Shown piece by piece: positions 1 to 11,742 of a stretch of 64,000 bases of DNA. The first letter of the stretch is position 1, and each line of letters begins with the position of its first letter. Under the pieces are notes generated by a model that searched no databases, was not told the DNA's origin, and saw only the letters and a program-made list of their open reading frames with translations. The stretch is taken from positions 19,816,173 to 19,880,172 of the forward strand of contig LR990045.1 in the NCBI GenBank assembly GCA_905147135.1, read 5' to 3'. This stretch comes from Blastobasis lacticolella (Eukaryota; Arthropoda; Insecta; Lepidoptera; Blastobasidae). The position numbers and the translations under genes were made by a program.

Positions 1-661
1 CGGGAACACTCTGCGAAGCATTTTCCTGCGAAATGTGGGTTCTACATATAGACGACATGTACATGTTGTGTCGCTGCTACAGGATGTAAAGAAGAACGTC
101 GAATAAAATATAATTATGCTTAATATCGAAATTTAACTGTATATTGAAGATATTTTAATATTTTATTGGAGTGTGCTCTATAAACGATACTGAAGTCAAA
201 AACTGTATTATATTTTTTTTCATTTTTGGCTCTCTGTATCTTAGCCGCGTATTACTCCAATTGAAACTACCAAATGAATTCAAATGTAACTAGGTATGAT
301 TTGTGTTCATGCTACGAGGTAGGACATTGGATATGGACTACTCGCAAAAACCACTTTGCTTATACATTTATGTATTGAGTGAACCGCGACAGAACTCTCT
401 ACTGGACTCTTTTTTTTTTGTATGTCGTACTGTAGGCAAACAGGCAAGCGGGCCACCTGATGGACTTACTGTCTTTTGATAAATACAAATTGGGAGTTTT
501 CAAATCCAAAGTAAAAGGCTTCATTTTTAATAAGAGTGTTTCATCAGACTACAGTTTTTCTTAATATTACTTAGCAGGCACAGCTAGTTCGCGTATTATA
601 CGAAACAGCATGCAGTTCGCTTACTTTTACGTTTAGAGTCTCTATTTTGTTTTTGTATATA

Positions 662-905
662 CCCCTAAGGTGGCAAACAAGCTCACGCTCTGCCTGGTGG
701 TAAGCAGTCATCGCAGCCTACGGACGGTTGCAATACCAGGGGCAAGCCCACGCAAAACACCTTTTCAACTCTTTCTAGAAGAACTCCATGTTGTACTCCA
801 GGGAAAACTTCTTCAGGCAGCTCATTCCACATCCTCAGTGTGCGTGGGAGAAGGTTAATTTGGGACCACACAGTTCGCGACCAATTTGGCTCCAATGTGT
901 AAGGA
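662..905 (-). mobile_element. LINE 3' tail (family E), degenerate
   Basis: The minus strand reads a fragment with RMWNELPEEVFPGVQH, the W-N-x-L-P ... V-F-P pattern seen at the C-terminus of insect non-LTR retrotransposon ORF2. A closely similar copy lies at 62700-62905 in the same orientation. The flanking noncoding part has the recurring 'gtggcaaacaagc...gcctgatggtaagcagtca' text. It is 5'-truncated, as expected for a LINE. Family assignment beyond 'non-LTR' is not possible by eye. Confidence 0.5.
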
Positions 906-907
906 CT

Positions 908-1350
908 TATGACCTGAGTGGTTAAAATTCAAAATTCAAAAAATTCAAAGTTCAAAATTTTATTGATTAGGACAATAAATATCTCTTTCAATCGTCAAAA
1001 AGGAGTTCAGGTGGGTAACATGCCACGCAGAGGACCGTTTGAGGATGAATTGTAATTTCTGCTACGCGTCTGGGCGTAGTACGTATTTAAAAAAAGTATA
1101 TAAGTAGTTTGTGGCGTAATACGTTCTCTTTGCTCTGAACTGACTGATTTGTTGACTGTGATTGATTTGGTAACCAGGTGATGAAAAATATTCTTCAACT
1201 TCAAAAAGGCAATATTATTTCTATTTAGTGTTCGAGATACTTCCCTACAAGTTTATCGGTTATCTAACACCCATAACACAAGCTTTGCTTGCTTTAAGGC
1301 TACATGGCGCTGTCTGAATTTCTCCAAGCATATTTAAATCTTCTTCTTCA
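908..1350 (+). mobile_element. Old SINE B copy, interrupted by an oligo(ttcaaaa) LINE tail
   Basis: The tRNA-like head 'gacctgagtggtt' starts near 916. It is interrupted at about 924-1010 by a tail-like sequence ('attgattaggacaataaatatctctttcaatcg' region) that recurs at 10138-10208. The SINE body then continues ('gaattgtaatttctgc', 'cccataacacaagctttgctt', 'catggcgctgtctgaatt') to about 1350. Divergence from the copies at 32626 and 48320 shows it is an old insertion. Confidence 0.5.
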
Positions 1351-1353
1351 CTA

Positions 1354-1555
1354 TCACTACATAGTATAAAACAAAGTCGCTTTCTCTGTCCCTATGTCCC
1401 TTTGTATGCTTAAATCTTTGAAACTACGCAACGGATTTTGATGCGGTTTTTTTTAATAGATAGAGTGATTCAAGAGGAAGGTTTTTATGTAAGAAAAAAA
1501 GGGTAGGTAAGGGTAAAATAGGTGTACGCGTACGAAGTCGCACCGGGTCCACTAG
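1354..1555 (+). mobile_element. Non-autonomous Helitron-like element (family J), copy 1
   Basis: The element starts TC (after A) and ends CTAG (before T). This is the A|T insertion and CTRR terminus of Helitrons. About 10 bases before the end there is a small hairpin region (an imperfect CGCG..TCGC stem). It is very close to the copy at 31961-32163, including 'aaacaaagtcgctttctctgtccctatg'. It carries no coding sequence. Confidence 0.65.
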
Positions 1556-1810
1556 TAATATATAAAATTCTCGTGTCACAGTTTTCGTTGCCATACTCCT
1601 CCGAAACGGCTTGACCGATTTTGATGAAATTTTTTGTGCTTATCCGGTATCTATGAGAATCGGCCAACATCTATTTTTCATCCCCCTAAATGTAAGGGGC
1701 AGTCCACCCCTAAATTTTTATTTTTATTATTTAGACAAAAATTTTAATTAGGTGTAGGGTAGGTGTAGGGTTAGAACGCTACGCGAACGAAGTCGCGCCG
1801 GGTCCACTAG
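1556..1810 (+). mobile_element. Second Helitron-like element abutting copy 1
   Basis: This unit directly follows the end of the previous element. Its internal sequence is different ('ctccgaaacggcttgaccgattttgatg'), but its 3' end is nearly the same: hairpin CGCGA-acgaag-TCGCG, then nine bases, then CTAG before T. The two elements are head to tail. The 5' boundary is inferred from the end of copy 1. Confidence 0.5.
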
Positions 1811-2289
1811 TTTATTTATGGTGACTGGAGTTCCCCGTATAAACCTTTTTTTCGTATTCTCCGCTCACCCTGTACAAAGTCACACAGTCACCCCGTAATG
1901 AGCCATCAAGATGCGCGCGTGCCATGTCGGCCGCGATAATACACACCGACATCACTCCCTGTATTTTCATCATATTGAAATGTGGAAAGTTTATATTTTT
2001 CTCACGTCTGCTCTGGATCTTACTTTGGTTGGTTGTGAAATATTTTGAGGTATGTTTGGAGATGAGTAAGTAAAAACTCGCTTTCGAATGTAGGGTAGTT
2101 AATAATTCATAAATTATCTACCTACCTATAAATATAATATTGTAGGATATTTTTTTGTATCCATTAGCCTACAGTTTGCTTATTCTTACCTATGGGTACA
2201 GTCGCCTTCATAAATGCATGACCACATTTAAAAAAAAAAATCGTAGCTACTGCCACTTACAGAATATTAGGTGCAATTATTTTATCCAG

Positions 2290-2528
2290 TGTATGGCCTA
2301 GAACCGGGTTTAATATTGAAAATAGAGACTCTCTAGAGTATTGGTATTTTTTCTAAAAAGATTACAGTTAACCAAAACCCATGCATTACACACAATAAGA
2401 ACTAAGAGTTACGATTCATAATCAGACAGTTAAATTTTGATTTGAATTAGTTAGGACCATAATGATTCAATTAGTGGTGACCAGAGCCTACGTTTTTTAT
2501 ATTAATCCCAGTTCTAGGCCACACGCGG
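2290..2528. repeat. Possible foldback/MITE remnant
   Basis: The left arm (about 2290-2319, 'tggcctagaaccgggtttaa') is an imperfect inverse complement of the right arm (about 2499-2528, 'ttaatcccagttctaggcca'). About 180 bases of AT-rich DNA lie between the arms. No target duplication was recognised, so the class is unknown. Confidence 0.3.
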
Positions 2529-3584
2529 TATGTTATCCAACAGCAAGTTTGTTCCAAGCCATAATTATATACATTGTTATAATTTAGAAGCCCTTAACAG
2601 GATAACACAATTACAGTAAATTGTTAAACAAATTGAATTGGCTAAAAGAAGGGCGTATTAGATGTCCCTTAGGCACCAATAACATTTGGAACTGCAGGTT
2701 TTTTAATATAATAAATGAAATTGCCTTAATGATATTCCATGCCTTGTTCTATAAATTAAAATTTTTATAATAATGCAGTAACTACATACATTTAACATTT
2801 AATTTAGTAACTATTAATGTACGGTTACAATCAATTAAAAATGTTTACATATAACGTTAACTTTCTTTTAATGCGAGTTTTAACAGGAAAACCGACAAAG
2901 AAATTTTGAATTGTAATAAAAATATAACTACAAGCGATTTTGATTTAATATTAATTTTAAAATATATTCTACATTATTCCCTTACTAACAGTATGCTACA
3001 TGCTATAAAACGTTTAAACAGTTTTTAACAGAATTTTAAAGTGATCATGCACTTATGAGCGCGACCGTACATATATACAGGTACACAAGCCATACTCATA
3101 ACATCCGCCTTCTTGCGTCGAGGATTAAAAAAGTTCCATTTAAGCATCAAATGAGAACTGTCAAAGTTTCTATAGTCGCAAAAACTACGAGTAAATAGTT
3201 CCCAAACAATCGTCCAAAAATAAATAGGTCACGCGACAAAGCAACCCGCATCATTTTTTGCATATAAAGCAATTATTAATATCCTATTGTATGTACTAAA
3301 CGAGTGTTGGTGCGTCAAAAATAATAATTAATGTCACTTAGTGGTTGTATGAAGGCCATGCACGTACAAGTAAGCTATTAACAATGTTTGAGCCAATATA
3401 TTTTGGCTTGTATGTCGCCCATTGAAATTCTTGCACTGAATGAGTAGTTAGAGATAGATACAGAACAGCCCACAGTGGACGCTGACATTGGAATTTGAAC
3501 TTTATTTGAACAGCTATACAGTTATTTTCCGCCAAAATAACTGTGCCGGAAACCAGTCTGTATGCGGAAATGCGTATGACGTAA

Positions 3585-3715
3585 GTTCAAATCCAGCTGT
3601 GTATTCCCTGATCATTATATGCTGGACACCTTCACGGCTAGAGATAATAGGGTGTTTCTAGACATGCACGTTTCATCTTTGGTCACATCGTCACTTCTTG
3701 TAGAGAGGGACTTTC
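3585..3715 (+). mobile_element. LINE 3' tail (family F) fragment
   Basis: This matches in order the text of the other family F tails ('attccctgatcattat', 'ctagacatgcacg', 'catcgtcactt'). The family's plus strand encodes the end of a non-LTR ORF2 ([12 protein letters not shown] pattern, best seen on the minus strand at 45296-45505). It is decayed here. Confidence 0.45.
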
Positions 3716-3734
3716 TCGGATCTATGTACAGGGC

Positions 3735-3940
3735 ATCTTTACATAGTATAAAACAAAATCGCTGACCCTATGTACATGTACATGTACGCTTATGTATATG
3801 TACGCTTAGATCTTTTAAACTACTCAACGGATTTTAATGTAGTTTTCAACAATAGATAAAGTGATTCAAGAGAAGGTTTATAAGCAAGAAAGAAGGGATA
3901 GGTACGTGTACGCGAAGGAAGTCGCGAAATACTCTATAAA
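3735..3940 (+). mobile_element. Decayed Helitron-like family J copy
   Basis: It shares 'catagtataaaacaaaatcgct', 'caacggattttaatg', 'agagtgattcaagag' type segments and the 'gcgaaggaagtcgcg' terminal hairpin with the copies at 1354 and 31961. The terminal CTAG is lost. Confidence 0.5.
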
Positions 3941-4088
3941 GGGAGTCTTTTCACCGATACAAATGTAGTGTTTGCATATAAAATAAATTTGATGTTTTAC
4001 TTCTAGACAGGCAAAATCTGGTGAGTCGAAGTAGGCCAATATCACCTTACTAGCTTTGTCCTTTATGTACATCTGAACGGTGCATTAA

Positions 4089-4425
4089 TTCAATAAAATA
4101 AATAAATAAATATTCGTGGACAAATTCACACATCGTCATCATCACAGCCCATAACAGTCCACTGCAGGACCCAGGGCCTCTCCCACAAAAAGGGAGGTTA
4201 TTGCCATAATCTCCACGCTTGGCAGGCGGGTTGGAGATCGCAGTGTTATAATATAACAATGGAAAATGCTGCTGCCCATTTTCCAGTCTACGGAGGCGCT
4301 TAGATCTTTTGCCTCGAAAACATTAGTCGCCTTGTACGACACCCACGAATGTAAGGGGTTGGTGCTATTCTACTCTGCCGGACACCACACGGCCGATTCA
4401 CACAGCGCCATCTATTCTATTTCAT
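4089..4425 (-). mobile_element. SINE B 3' part, split by a family C insertion
   Basis: The A-rich tail (aataaataaataaa on the plus strand) and 'tggacaaattcacaca' belong to SINE B on the minus strand. After the family C insertion the SINE resumes with 'attcacacagcgccatct'. Only the 3' end of the SINE is present. Confidence 0.55.
4133..4395 (-). mobile_element. Family C SINE-like element with 9-bp target duplication
   Basis: The element is flanked by ATTCACACA at 4124-4132 and 4396-4404. On the minus strand it runs from 'ggccgtgtggtgtccggcagag' to a tail of GATGATGA units. It carries no tRNA-like B box and no ORF. Related copies lie at 22133-22390 and 52031-52296, and a truncated one at 16292-16465. 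It inserted into an existing SINE B. Confidence 0.7.
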
Positions 4426-4977
4426 AATTCTATTTTGATTGTTTTGGCTCAGGCTTTTGTGGCTTTAGTTTTTGTTTTTATCCATCTTCCAGTAGAGCGG
4501 AACTTCAGTCTATCTTGACGTCTGCAAAGAAGTGCATGTAATAGCTAGTTGAAAAATGTCTTACAGTTTCTTAGGTATTATATCAGAAAGTTGTAAGTGG
4601 TTCTACATTAAAAGATAGAAATAACTTTCTTATAAGTTTCTACAATGAGCTTAGTAATAGTTTCCATAATATGTGGTAGGACTCTACCTACTACCGCTAC
4701 TACTAAAATTTTCATGTGTTTCTATAAACGTTAACCCATATTTATTACCATATTACATCTTACAACAAAATGCTTCCCGTGTTACCTCCGTCGTAGCGGT
4801 CGTCGTAGGGTATATTATTAGGACATGTTATTTTTAATATTCGATAAAAAATAACTAATGGTCGCCGGCTATTGATTTTTGTCCCAGCAATTTGTAATAA
4901 AATTTGCCTTAAACGACACAAAAATTAAAACAATAGGGCTTATGACTTGCCGTTGGCTAAAAACTTGTGGACCACCC

Positions 4978-5212
4978 CACGTATTTTTGCCGCCAAGCAA
5001 CTATGCTTGCATTATTGTGTTCCGGTTTGAAGGATAAGGTAGCCATCGCAATTACAGGCATGTGGTATTTCATCTTAGTCCTCACCGTGACATCTCGCCT
5101 GCGGTTCTTCTTTTTTGTTGCCTGCAACCTAATGCATGAATCTTAAATGTTATTGGCGACAGTTAACGCTTACCATCTGATGGTTTGTCTGTTTGTTTTG
5201 TCACTGCTTATC
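4978..5212 (+). repeat. Interspersed repeat family I, copy 1
   Basis: This is collinear with 33028-33262: a start near 'gccgccaagcaactatgcttgcatt', then 'gttccggttt', 'atcttagtcct', and an end 'ggcgacagttaacgcttaccatc ... tttgtcactgc'. A fragment of the same end is at 47736-47805. No ORF or terminal repeats are visible and the class is unknown. Confidence 0.45.
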
Positions 5213-5224
5213 CTAAAAAAGCAA

Positions 5225-5330
5225 CGAATCCCGGGGTTTTGTAGGCGGGCTATGTACTCCTGGTGTTGCTAATATCCAAAAGCAACGTTGATCACTTTCC
5301 ATCAAGTGCCCACTTGACCGATTAGCATAA
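5225..5330 (-). repeat. Family E-like tail fragment
   Basis: It contains 'cctggtgttgctaatatc' and 'gatcactttccatcaagtg', the inverse complement of the 'ccacctgatggaaagtggtca...gcaacaccagg' signature shared with 15855-15940, 22571-22660, 35210-35430 and 63560-63930. Confidence 0.4.
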
Positions 5331-6119
5331 AACCCATTAATAGTGCCCGAAAGGAGAATCAATGCTCTGGCAGCAAGATGGTACACACGTATGGAAAGTA
5401 AAAAGTGTAAAGAGATAAGTGGATGTGCCCTCTTCCAACTTTTCCGCGGTATTGGAACAAGTTTTTCAATTTGCATCGAGTTGGAGCGATATCGGTAGCT
5501 CTTTGCGGTGAAAATACCGTGAAATTTGAAAAGATAGACCTAAAGGGGTTAGATAGACATAGAAACAAGTGATTCTAATGTGGCCTTACAAAGTATTCTC
5601 TTCGTCAAAACTAAGATACACACTGACAGAATTTCTTATGTGTTGTTGCCACTGTTTGCCACATTCACTTCTTGCTACTGTAAAGGTCAGGACCGTTCAA
5701 AGTATTTGTTTTTTTTTTCGTTTTCTTCCGCCAGATTATAGTAGAACGCTTTACTCATAGAATAAGGACAATTGTTGTATCACGCGTTATGCGATGCAAA
5801 AAGTACGAAAAAGTGGTAATTTTGATATATTTTTGCTTGAAAAACGATCCCTTAAATAAAAAATCTATACGGTATAACTTTCATTCTGACCCACTTTTGC
5901 CTAGATAACTATATATTGTTGGACAGGGGAAAGAAATACCTTTCATTTAAATTATAAGTCGATTAAATAACAGATAAGGGTGGATTGTCTCCATGGCAAC
6001 CCCATAGAAGGACCAGGATGAGCGTAGACAACGCATATATATATTTTTTTAAATTAAGTAATATTCTTTCGTATAATGTACGACTTTTTTTAATAACAGA
6101 GGATAGAAGATATTCTATG

Positions 6120-6260
6120 GCTGGATAGAGCATTCGTGGGCCATCTAGGAACAGCCTTGAAGATTGTAATAATCAGGGAACACACTCGCAGGCAACGTGT
6201 TCTATTCCTCAGCCGTATTCATTATTTGAAGGTTGAACCAAAGCTGGCAGTCTTCAGCTC
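6120..6260 (-). mobile_element. LINE 3' tail (family F) fragment
   Basis: The plus-strand text 'ctaggaacagcc', 'ttgaagattgtaataatcaggg', 'gcaggcaacgtgttctattcctcagcc', 'gaaggttgaaccaaagctgg' is the complement of the ORF2 C-terminal tail family best preserved at 45350-45560. Confidence 0.45.
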
Positions 6261-7494
6261 TGTATTTTTAGATTGGAATTATGGCCTGCCAAGCCAATCT
6301 AGATGTTTAAAATTAATTCGTTTCGATGAATTGGTTTTATTTGTTGCCACTTTATACCACTTATTTAGGCAAAATCACCCAACCTTACCGGAAGCCGCAG
6401 TTTGAAGCACTAATTCAAATTCAAGATCAAAGTCATCTATTTTCAATAAGTACAGAAACAAAAAACTTCGGCAGCATAACTCTCCGCGGTTTCGGGTTAC
6501 TCCCGAATCCAAAGTTGGATCCTCAGCAACCGGATCCCCGGAAGCCTTATTAATTACAGCCCCGATAGTTGCAAGTTTGTAAGACAAAGGGCTATCTGCT
6601 CCTTCGTTGCGGGTTTCTGCCCATTTGTCAAGGGATTGTGGCGCTTGACCTGTGGCGGCTCGACATTTAGCTGCGTAGCCCCGTTTGGGTATGATTCGCG
6701 ATTTCAGTGCTTTCTTATTTGTTTTTGTCACAATGAGGCGTGAAGGGCGAGACCCACTGGTGGTCTTTAAGTGTTACGAGGTGGTGATGGATCATGAATC
6801 ATAAGTTCATAACACAATAAATTGAATTTTGAATTTTGAACTGGTCCTGTAATAAGTATGTGTATTTTCTTAGAATTATTCGAGTAAGAAATTGCAGAGA
6901 TCAGTATAATGCACATCACAGTTTAAACCACTTAAAGTACGTTATATAATAATAATTTTGTTTTTGTACGAGTGTGGCGGGAAGGTGAGACTGGGTTCTT
7001 TAATCTAAGGTCTTTTGGAGAACTAAAAATCAACTCAAGGTTTGTTGACTTTTGAAAAGATCTCTGTTTTCAACTTGAATTGAATTATATTATTTAAACA
7101 AAAAGCCATATACCGAGAGGTAGACACTGAGACACTTTCACATAATAATAATATTTCATATATAATTGAAAGAGATCTGCATGCTTCAACTTCAGCCGCA
7201 TCGTCACTTACCACCAGGTAAAATGGTGGTCAAATGCCTACTAGTTTGTTGTTTAAAAAACTAAATCCGACTATACGTTTCAGTGTAAACGAGGCTCAAG
7301 TCTTTTAGAGGGCTAATACCAGTTTAACACTAGGGCAAAGGGTAATATGATGGTATCAGGCGCCATCGCGCACACATTGTTATGTACATTTATTTTTCTT
7401 TTAGCTAGATAAATGTCCAAGTTCCTTCAAATAGGATCTATTGAGTATTTTAAATAACGTTTCCAAAAAATGCATGCTCATTTTCTTGAAACTG

Positions 7495-7745
7495 CGGTGA
7501 CTGCTTGCCATCAGGCTGGCCGTAAGCTTGTTTCCTTTTGGCGAGGCTGGTCATTTTCGCAATAGGTCAATTTCGAGGGACGCGTTTGCCACCTTAGTGG
7601 TATTAAAAAAAGAAAGAAGTTTAATTGATATGACTGTTAGCTTTGTTGTCGCAAATCGTAATGTAGTTTAGAAAATATTTAAGTGTAAGTAAACTGCTTA
7701 CCGTCAGGCAAGCCGTAAGCTTGTTTGCCACCTAAGAGAAATTTA
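7495..7745 (-). repeat. Two adjacent family E tail fragments
   Basis: Two short pieces ('ctgcttgccatcaggctggccgtaagcttg' region near 7500, and 'ctgcttaccgtcaggcaagccgtaagcttg' near 7690) are complements of the 'caagcttacggc..gcctgatggtaagcag' tail. They look like two independent truncated insertions. Confidence 0.35.
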
Positions 7746-8215
7746 AAAAAACTTGGTCGGAAGTTATCCGACTTTTTCTGTCGGCTACCGTTCGTAATAA
7801 CTTACGAACGAGTATTAGATCCATAAGCGCTCTTACTTCGTCGCTACATACAACTGAAAACTTTAGAGCAATACTAAAGGAAAAGCTGCCACAATCACAC
7901 CTAATCTCTCTTGCTCTGTATTCGCGATTTATAAATTTAATATAAGTACTACAAACCCATTGAGATTCACATATTGTGTATACGTAGTTGCCTCATTGTA
8001 CGAACCAAGTATTCGCCAGCAAATTCGCAAGCTACATGGTCTTAATACCATAAGCGTAGGTATCACTGGCTTCTGCTCGGAGAATTTCGTCTTGCATATT
8101 GCAAATATGCTAAGCCGAGCTTAACTTAGAGACTGGGATAAACAAGCTGACATACTGACGGTGGCTCGGAAATTGATTTATTTAACAATATTGTTTGTAC
8201 TTGCTGCAACATTTT

Positions 8216-8400
8216 TAACCCCCGACGAAGAGGGGTGTTTAAATTTCACGTGTGTATCTGACGCTCTGTGGCGGTGTGTATCTGTCTGTGGCATCGTAGC
8301 TTCCGAACGGATAGACCGATTTGGGTGCGGTTTTCGCTATTTAAAAGCCAGTTTAAGCGAAATGATTCTTAGCTTTGTTTCGTTAAAATCGGTTTAGTAA
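8216..8400 (+). repeat. Family G repeat, copy
   Basis: It starts AACCCCCGACGAAGA and carries the family's core: 'gacgctctgtggc', 'gcttccgaacggatagaccg', 'aaaagccagtttaag', 'taaaatcggtttagtaattc'. No ORF is supported. The best-preserved copies begin AACCCCCGAC and have GTCGGGGGTT near the 3' end, a perfect 10-bp inverted repeat, which suggests a MITE-like element. Confidence 0.5.
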
Positions 8401-9014
8401 TTCAGAAACTAAATGAAAAATAAAACTGTAATTGGTCCAATTCTGTATATTGAATAAATTTTCAAAATTGTTATTGGAGGGTACTATATAAACGATACTG
8501 AAGTGAAAACAGTAATTTTCTTTATCCCTTTCTTGTCGGTCTATCTGTAAGTATCTTAAATGCACATCACTCCGAAATTACTAAATGCATTTAAATGAAA
8601 CTTGGCATGGTTTTAGTTCATACTACGTGGATGGAAATTGGATACTTTTTATCCCGATGTTTATCACGGTGTCCTTGGGAGAGGGGATGGACGTCAAAAT
8701 TGTAATTCATTAACGCGTAGTCCGATTTTATTCATGTTTTGTTAGAAATACTGTAAAGATTTTTCCGTAAATATTTCAAGGTGATCGATATTGTAATTCA
8801 GAAATTGTACCTCATTATTACGTCCAAATTACTTGAAACTACGAAAGTTATAAAATGTCACTATTAACAAAATTTTAAAATATTTAACCTATCTCTTTAT
8901 GTTTTTAATATTGCTGTGCTGGACAGGGTTCATAATTGTACCTCTAAATATAGGTATATACCTTTATGAAGCAACGAATATTAAGTATTGAGTATTGAAA
9001 ATAATCATTGGTAC

Positions 9015-9095
9015 ATGGCAGCACTCGTATAAGAACCCGGTACTTCGGGGGTTTAAGTCGGAGACCTTAACCATTAAGTCACCGACGCTCCAAAA
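9015..9095 (-). mobile_element. SINE A head fragment
   Basis: The plus-strand text 'aacccggtacttcgggggtttaagtcgg ... ccattaagtcaccgacgctcc' is the complement of the tRNA-like head of SINE A (compare 11812-11885). The body is missing. It is not a functional tRNA gene: the anticodon arm and B box are decayed. Confidence 0.45.
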
Positions 9096-10944
9096 ATTTT
9101 ACCTACCAATACGGCGCTGATATCATCAAGAAAATTCGCTGTTTTAGTTTATTTGTTTATCTGAGGGCACGAAAGAGAACGCAATGACAAGCAAAAATCT
9201 GCGGGCTAAGTATAATATACGGAAAAGCCATGGCCACAGTTAGACTTTGTTATGAGCTTGCGAGGCTTGCTGAAACAGATTTACATGATAGACTTTACGA
9301 ATTGTGGTAAATAGCGAATAAAACAGATAAATACAATATGTTAACTTGACGTTCATATCTTGAGGTCTCTTGTACCCAACATACGCTCCATGTTCTACAG
9401 GCGAAATTTTTTTTTTTTAATTATTTAATAAAAAACTCGCTTTTGCGAGTTTCTCATCTTAAATTGGGTTTTGGTAGGTAGATGTGCTGCCTTTTGTACA
9501 CAATTATGCACGTATGCGACGTGGAGCATCTGACTCAGGACATAGCGTACACGAGTGTCATACCATAACGAAAAAAATTGCTTTTAAAAAGCGAAACTTG
9601 AAAAACAATTCGCAGGCATAGGTATTGTCCCGTTTTAGGCTATATTCGACATTGTACCCCAATAAATCATCCCTGTCGAGTTTGATCGATACGTATTTGA
9701 CGACTCGTAGGCTGAAACTATTTTCGGCACTGTTTTTAGGATTCCGAAAAAGCGAAAACCAATAAGATCACTCGCGCGTCCGTCAGTACGTCTGTCACAG
9801 CCAATTTTCTCCGAAACTACGAAATTTGGTACACGTATCAATGTTTGTGACTCAAAAGTGGATTTGTAACGTAAATATACAAATTGTGTTGCATTGTGTG
9901 ATATATCAAATGAAAGGTCGTGTCATGAGAATCTCAAATATATATTTTTTATATCCTCTAGTTAAGTATTATTCAAGTTATTTAAGAAAAAAGGCGAAAA
10001 TTTACCATCCCCGCTCCTTATCTTCGAAACTACTCTCCGAATCTCAAATAAAAAAAAATCAGCAATTTATTCTTTACTTATATTTTACGGGTAAGAAGTC
10101 CATGATCTAAAATTAAACTAAATTCTCAGTTTAAAAAAAAAGTTCAAACATTCAAAATTTCTTTATTGATTAGGACATTAGATATCTCTTTCAATCGTCA
10201 AAAAGGAGGGGGCTAGGAAAGTAGGAAGAAAACACACAGTGACACGCTGACCGCCCTATGGCCGCAGCAAACCCACCCCACGCCAGCCACGACCGGACCG
10301 TGCTCGACAATGCCAGGCAGACTTTTGGGGACAAGTTTGAACATTAAAAACAAACCTAAGTTATGCGGTTCAAAAATAGCTCAACTATTATTAAGGTACT
10401 TTTAGCTTGCTACACGTCATTGCCGATGCTGTTATATGGGATCGGAACCCTCAAAGCTAGTCAAAAGACAGACTCGCACTTTTCGGCTTTTTATTATCAT
10501 TGTCAGCAACAAACGATTTGTCTTCTTATGGACGGAACTAATTATAGAATAGCGAATTTGAAAGTATTGAGACTTCATTTACTTACCTAAACTTGTATGT
10601 ATGTAAACACTTTGTTGCGTATAACTTCATAAAGAACATAAATATACATTGCAAAAGCGGGCTTATCCTGCAATGGGATTTCTTCCAGCTAACCTTACCT
10701 TGGATAGTCCGAAATGAGCAGTGGAATTTGTAATTTTCGTATCGGAGTATTTTAAATTCCTTGGAAAAGGCAAATCCGCTAATAAGTTTGTTAGTAATTA
10801 AATAAGCTGTCTGCTCGACGAAGTTATGCCACGCGTATTTGGTATTTCGTTGACGTAACACCGATTTCAAAAGAGTGTAAAGGTTACTAAAATATTTATC
10901 ATCTCATATTCTGTCTCTCTGTCTCCCTGACTGTCTGCATATCC

Positions 10945-11080
10945 GCTTATTCCTCCTAAACCATGCAACGGATTTTGGTGCGATTTTCACTATAATTTAG
11001 AACATTATTCGTTTATTCCTCCAAAACCACGCAACGGATTTTGGTGCGATTTTCACTGAATTTAGAGAATTTCTTCCGAA
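10945..11080 (+). repeat. Imperfect tandem duplication of about 62 bp in a family J remnant
   Basis: The block 'ttattcctcctaaaccatgc' to 'gattttcact' is repeated once with few changes (about 10950-11005 and 11013-11068). The content ('gcaacggattttggtgcgat') belongs to the Helitron-like family J core. Confidence 0.5.
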
Positions 11081-11439
11081 ACGTTTTTGTGTACGTATGC
11101 ACATTGAGAAACAATGAAAACACTCATGCGAAGCCTCTACCATAAATATATTATATAGAGCACACTGTAACAACACAGCACCTATTCAGCCTACTATCCA
11201 ATGGGTCAATATAACTTTGCCACGCAATATTGCAACCGAAACAACATCAACAAAGCGGGGCGACAACGCTTGGCTTGGAGCCAGCAATAGTCGAAATGCA
11301 TTTGCCGCTTACACCGCTGTTGGCTTCATTCTTTTGCGCCCCATGTGGTGGGAATGTACCTACATTATTCCACGTAACTTAGACACTACACTACTCTGCT
11401 CTGTACTACATGATCATTGCGTCACGTATTTATTAGTCC

Positions 11440-11665
11440 CCGATAAAAAAAAAGGCTGCTATAAGTTTGATGTGTGGATCTGTTAACCTGTGGCGGTGTG
11501 TGGCACTGTAGCTCATGAACGGATGGACCGATTTCGATATGGTTTTCTTTCTTGGAAAGATAGCTTAATCGAAATGGTTCTTAGTTTTGTATGATTAATA
11601 TCAGATTAGTGGCTTAGAAAATATTTCAATAAATATAAAATTGGTCAGGAGTTATCCGACTTTGT
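11440..11665 (+). repeat. Family G repeat, copy
   Basis: It runs from 'cccgataaaaaaaaaggctgctataagtttga' to 'ttggtcaggagttatccgactttg'. It shares the same core as the other G copies, all but one of which lie on this strand. It is noncoding. Confidence 0.5.
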
Positions 11666-11742
11666 CTAAGTGAAGAGTATAACAATATAATACGCCTGTA
11701 CTCTGCGGAAACTGTTTCATGGAGAACACCTATAGACCTTTC

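Noticed and set aside
6375..6731. 118-codon open frame on the minus strand
   Set aside because: No recognisable domain or hydrophobic pattern. It overlaps no splice-supported structure and adjoins LINE tail fragments. It is most likely chance or repeat sequence.
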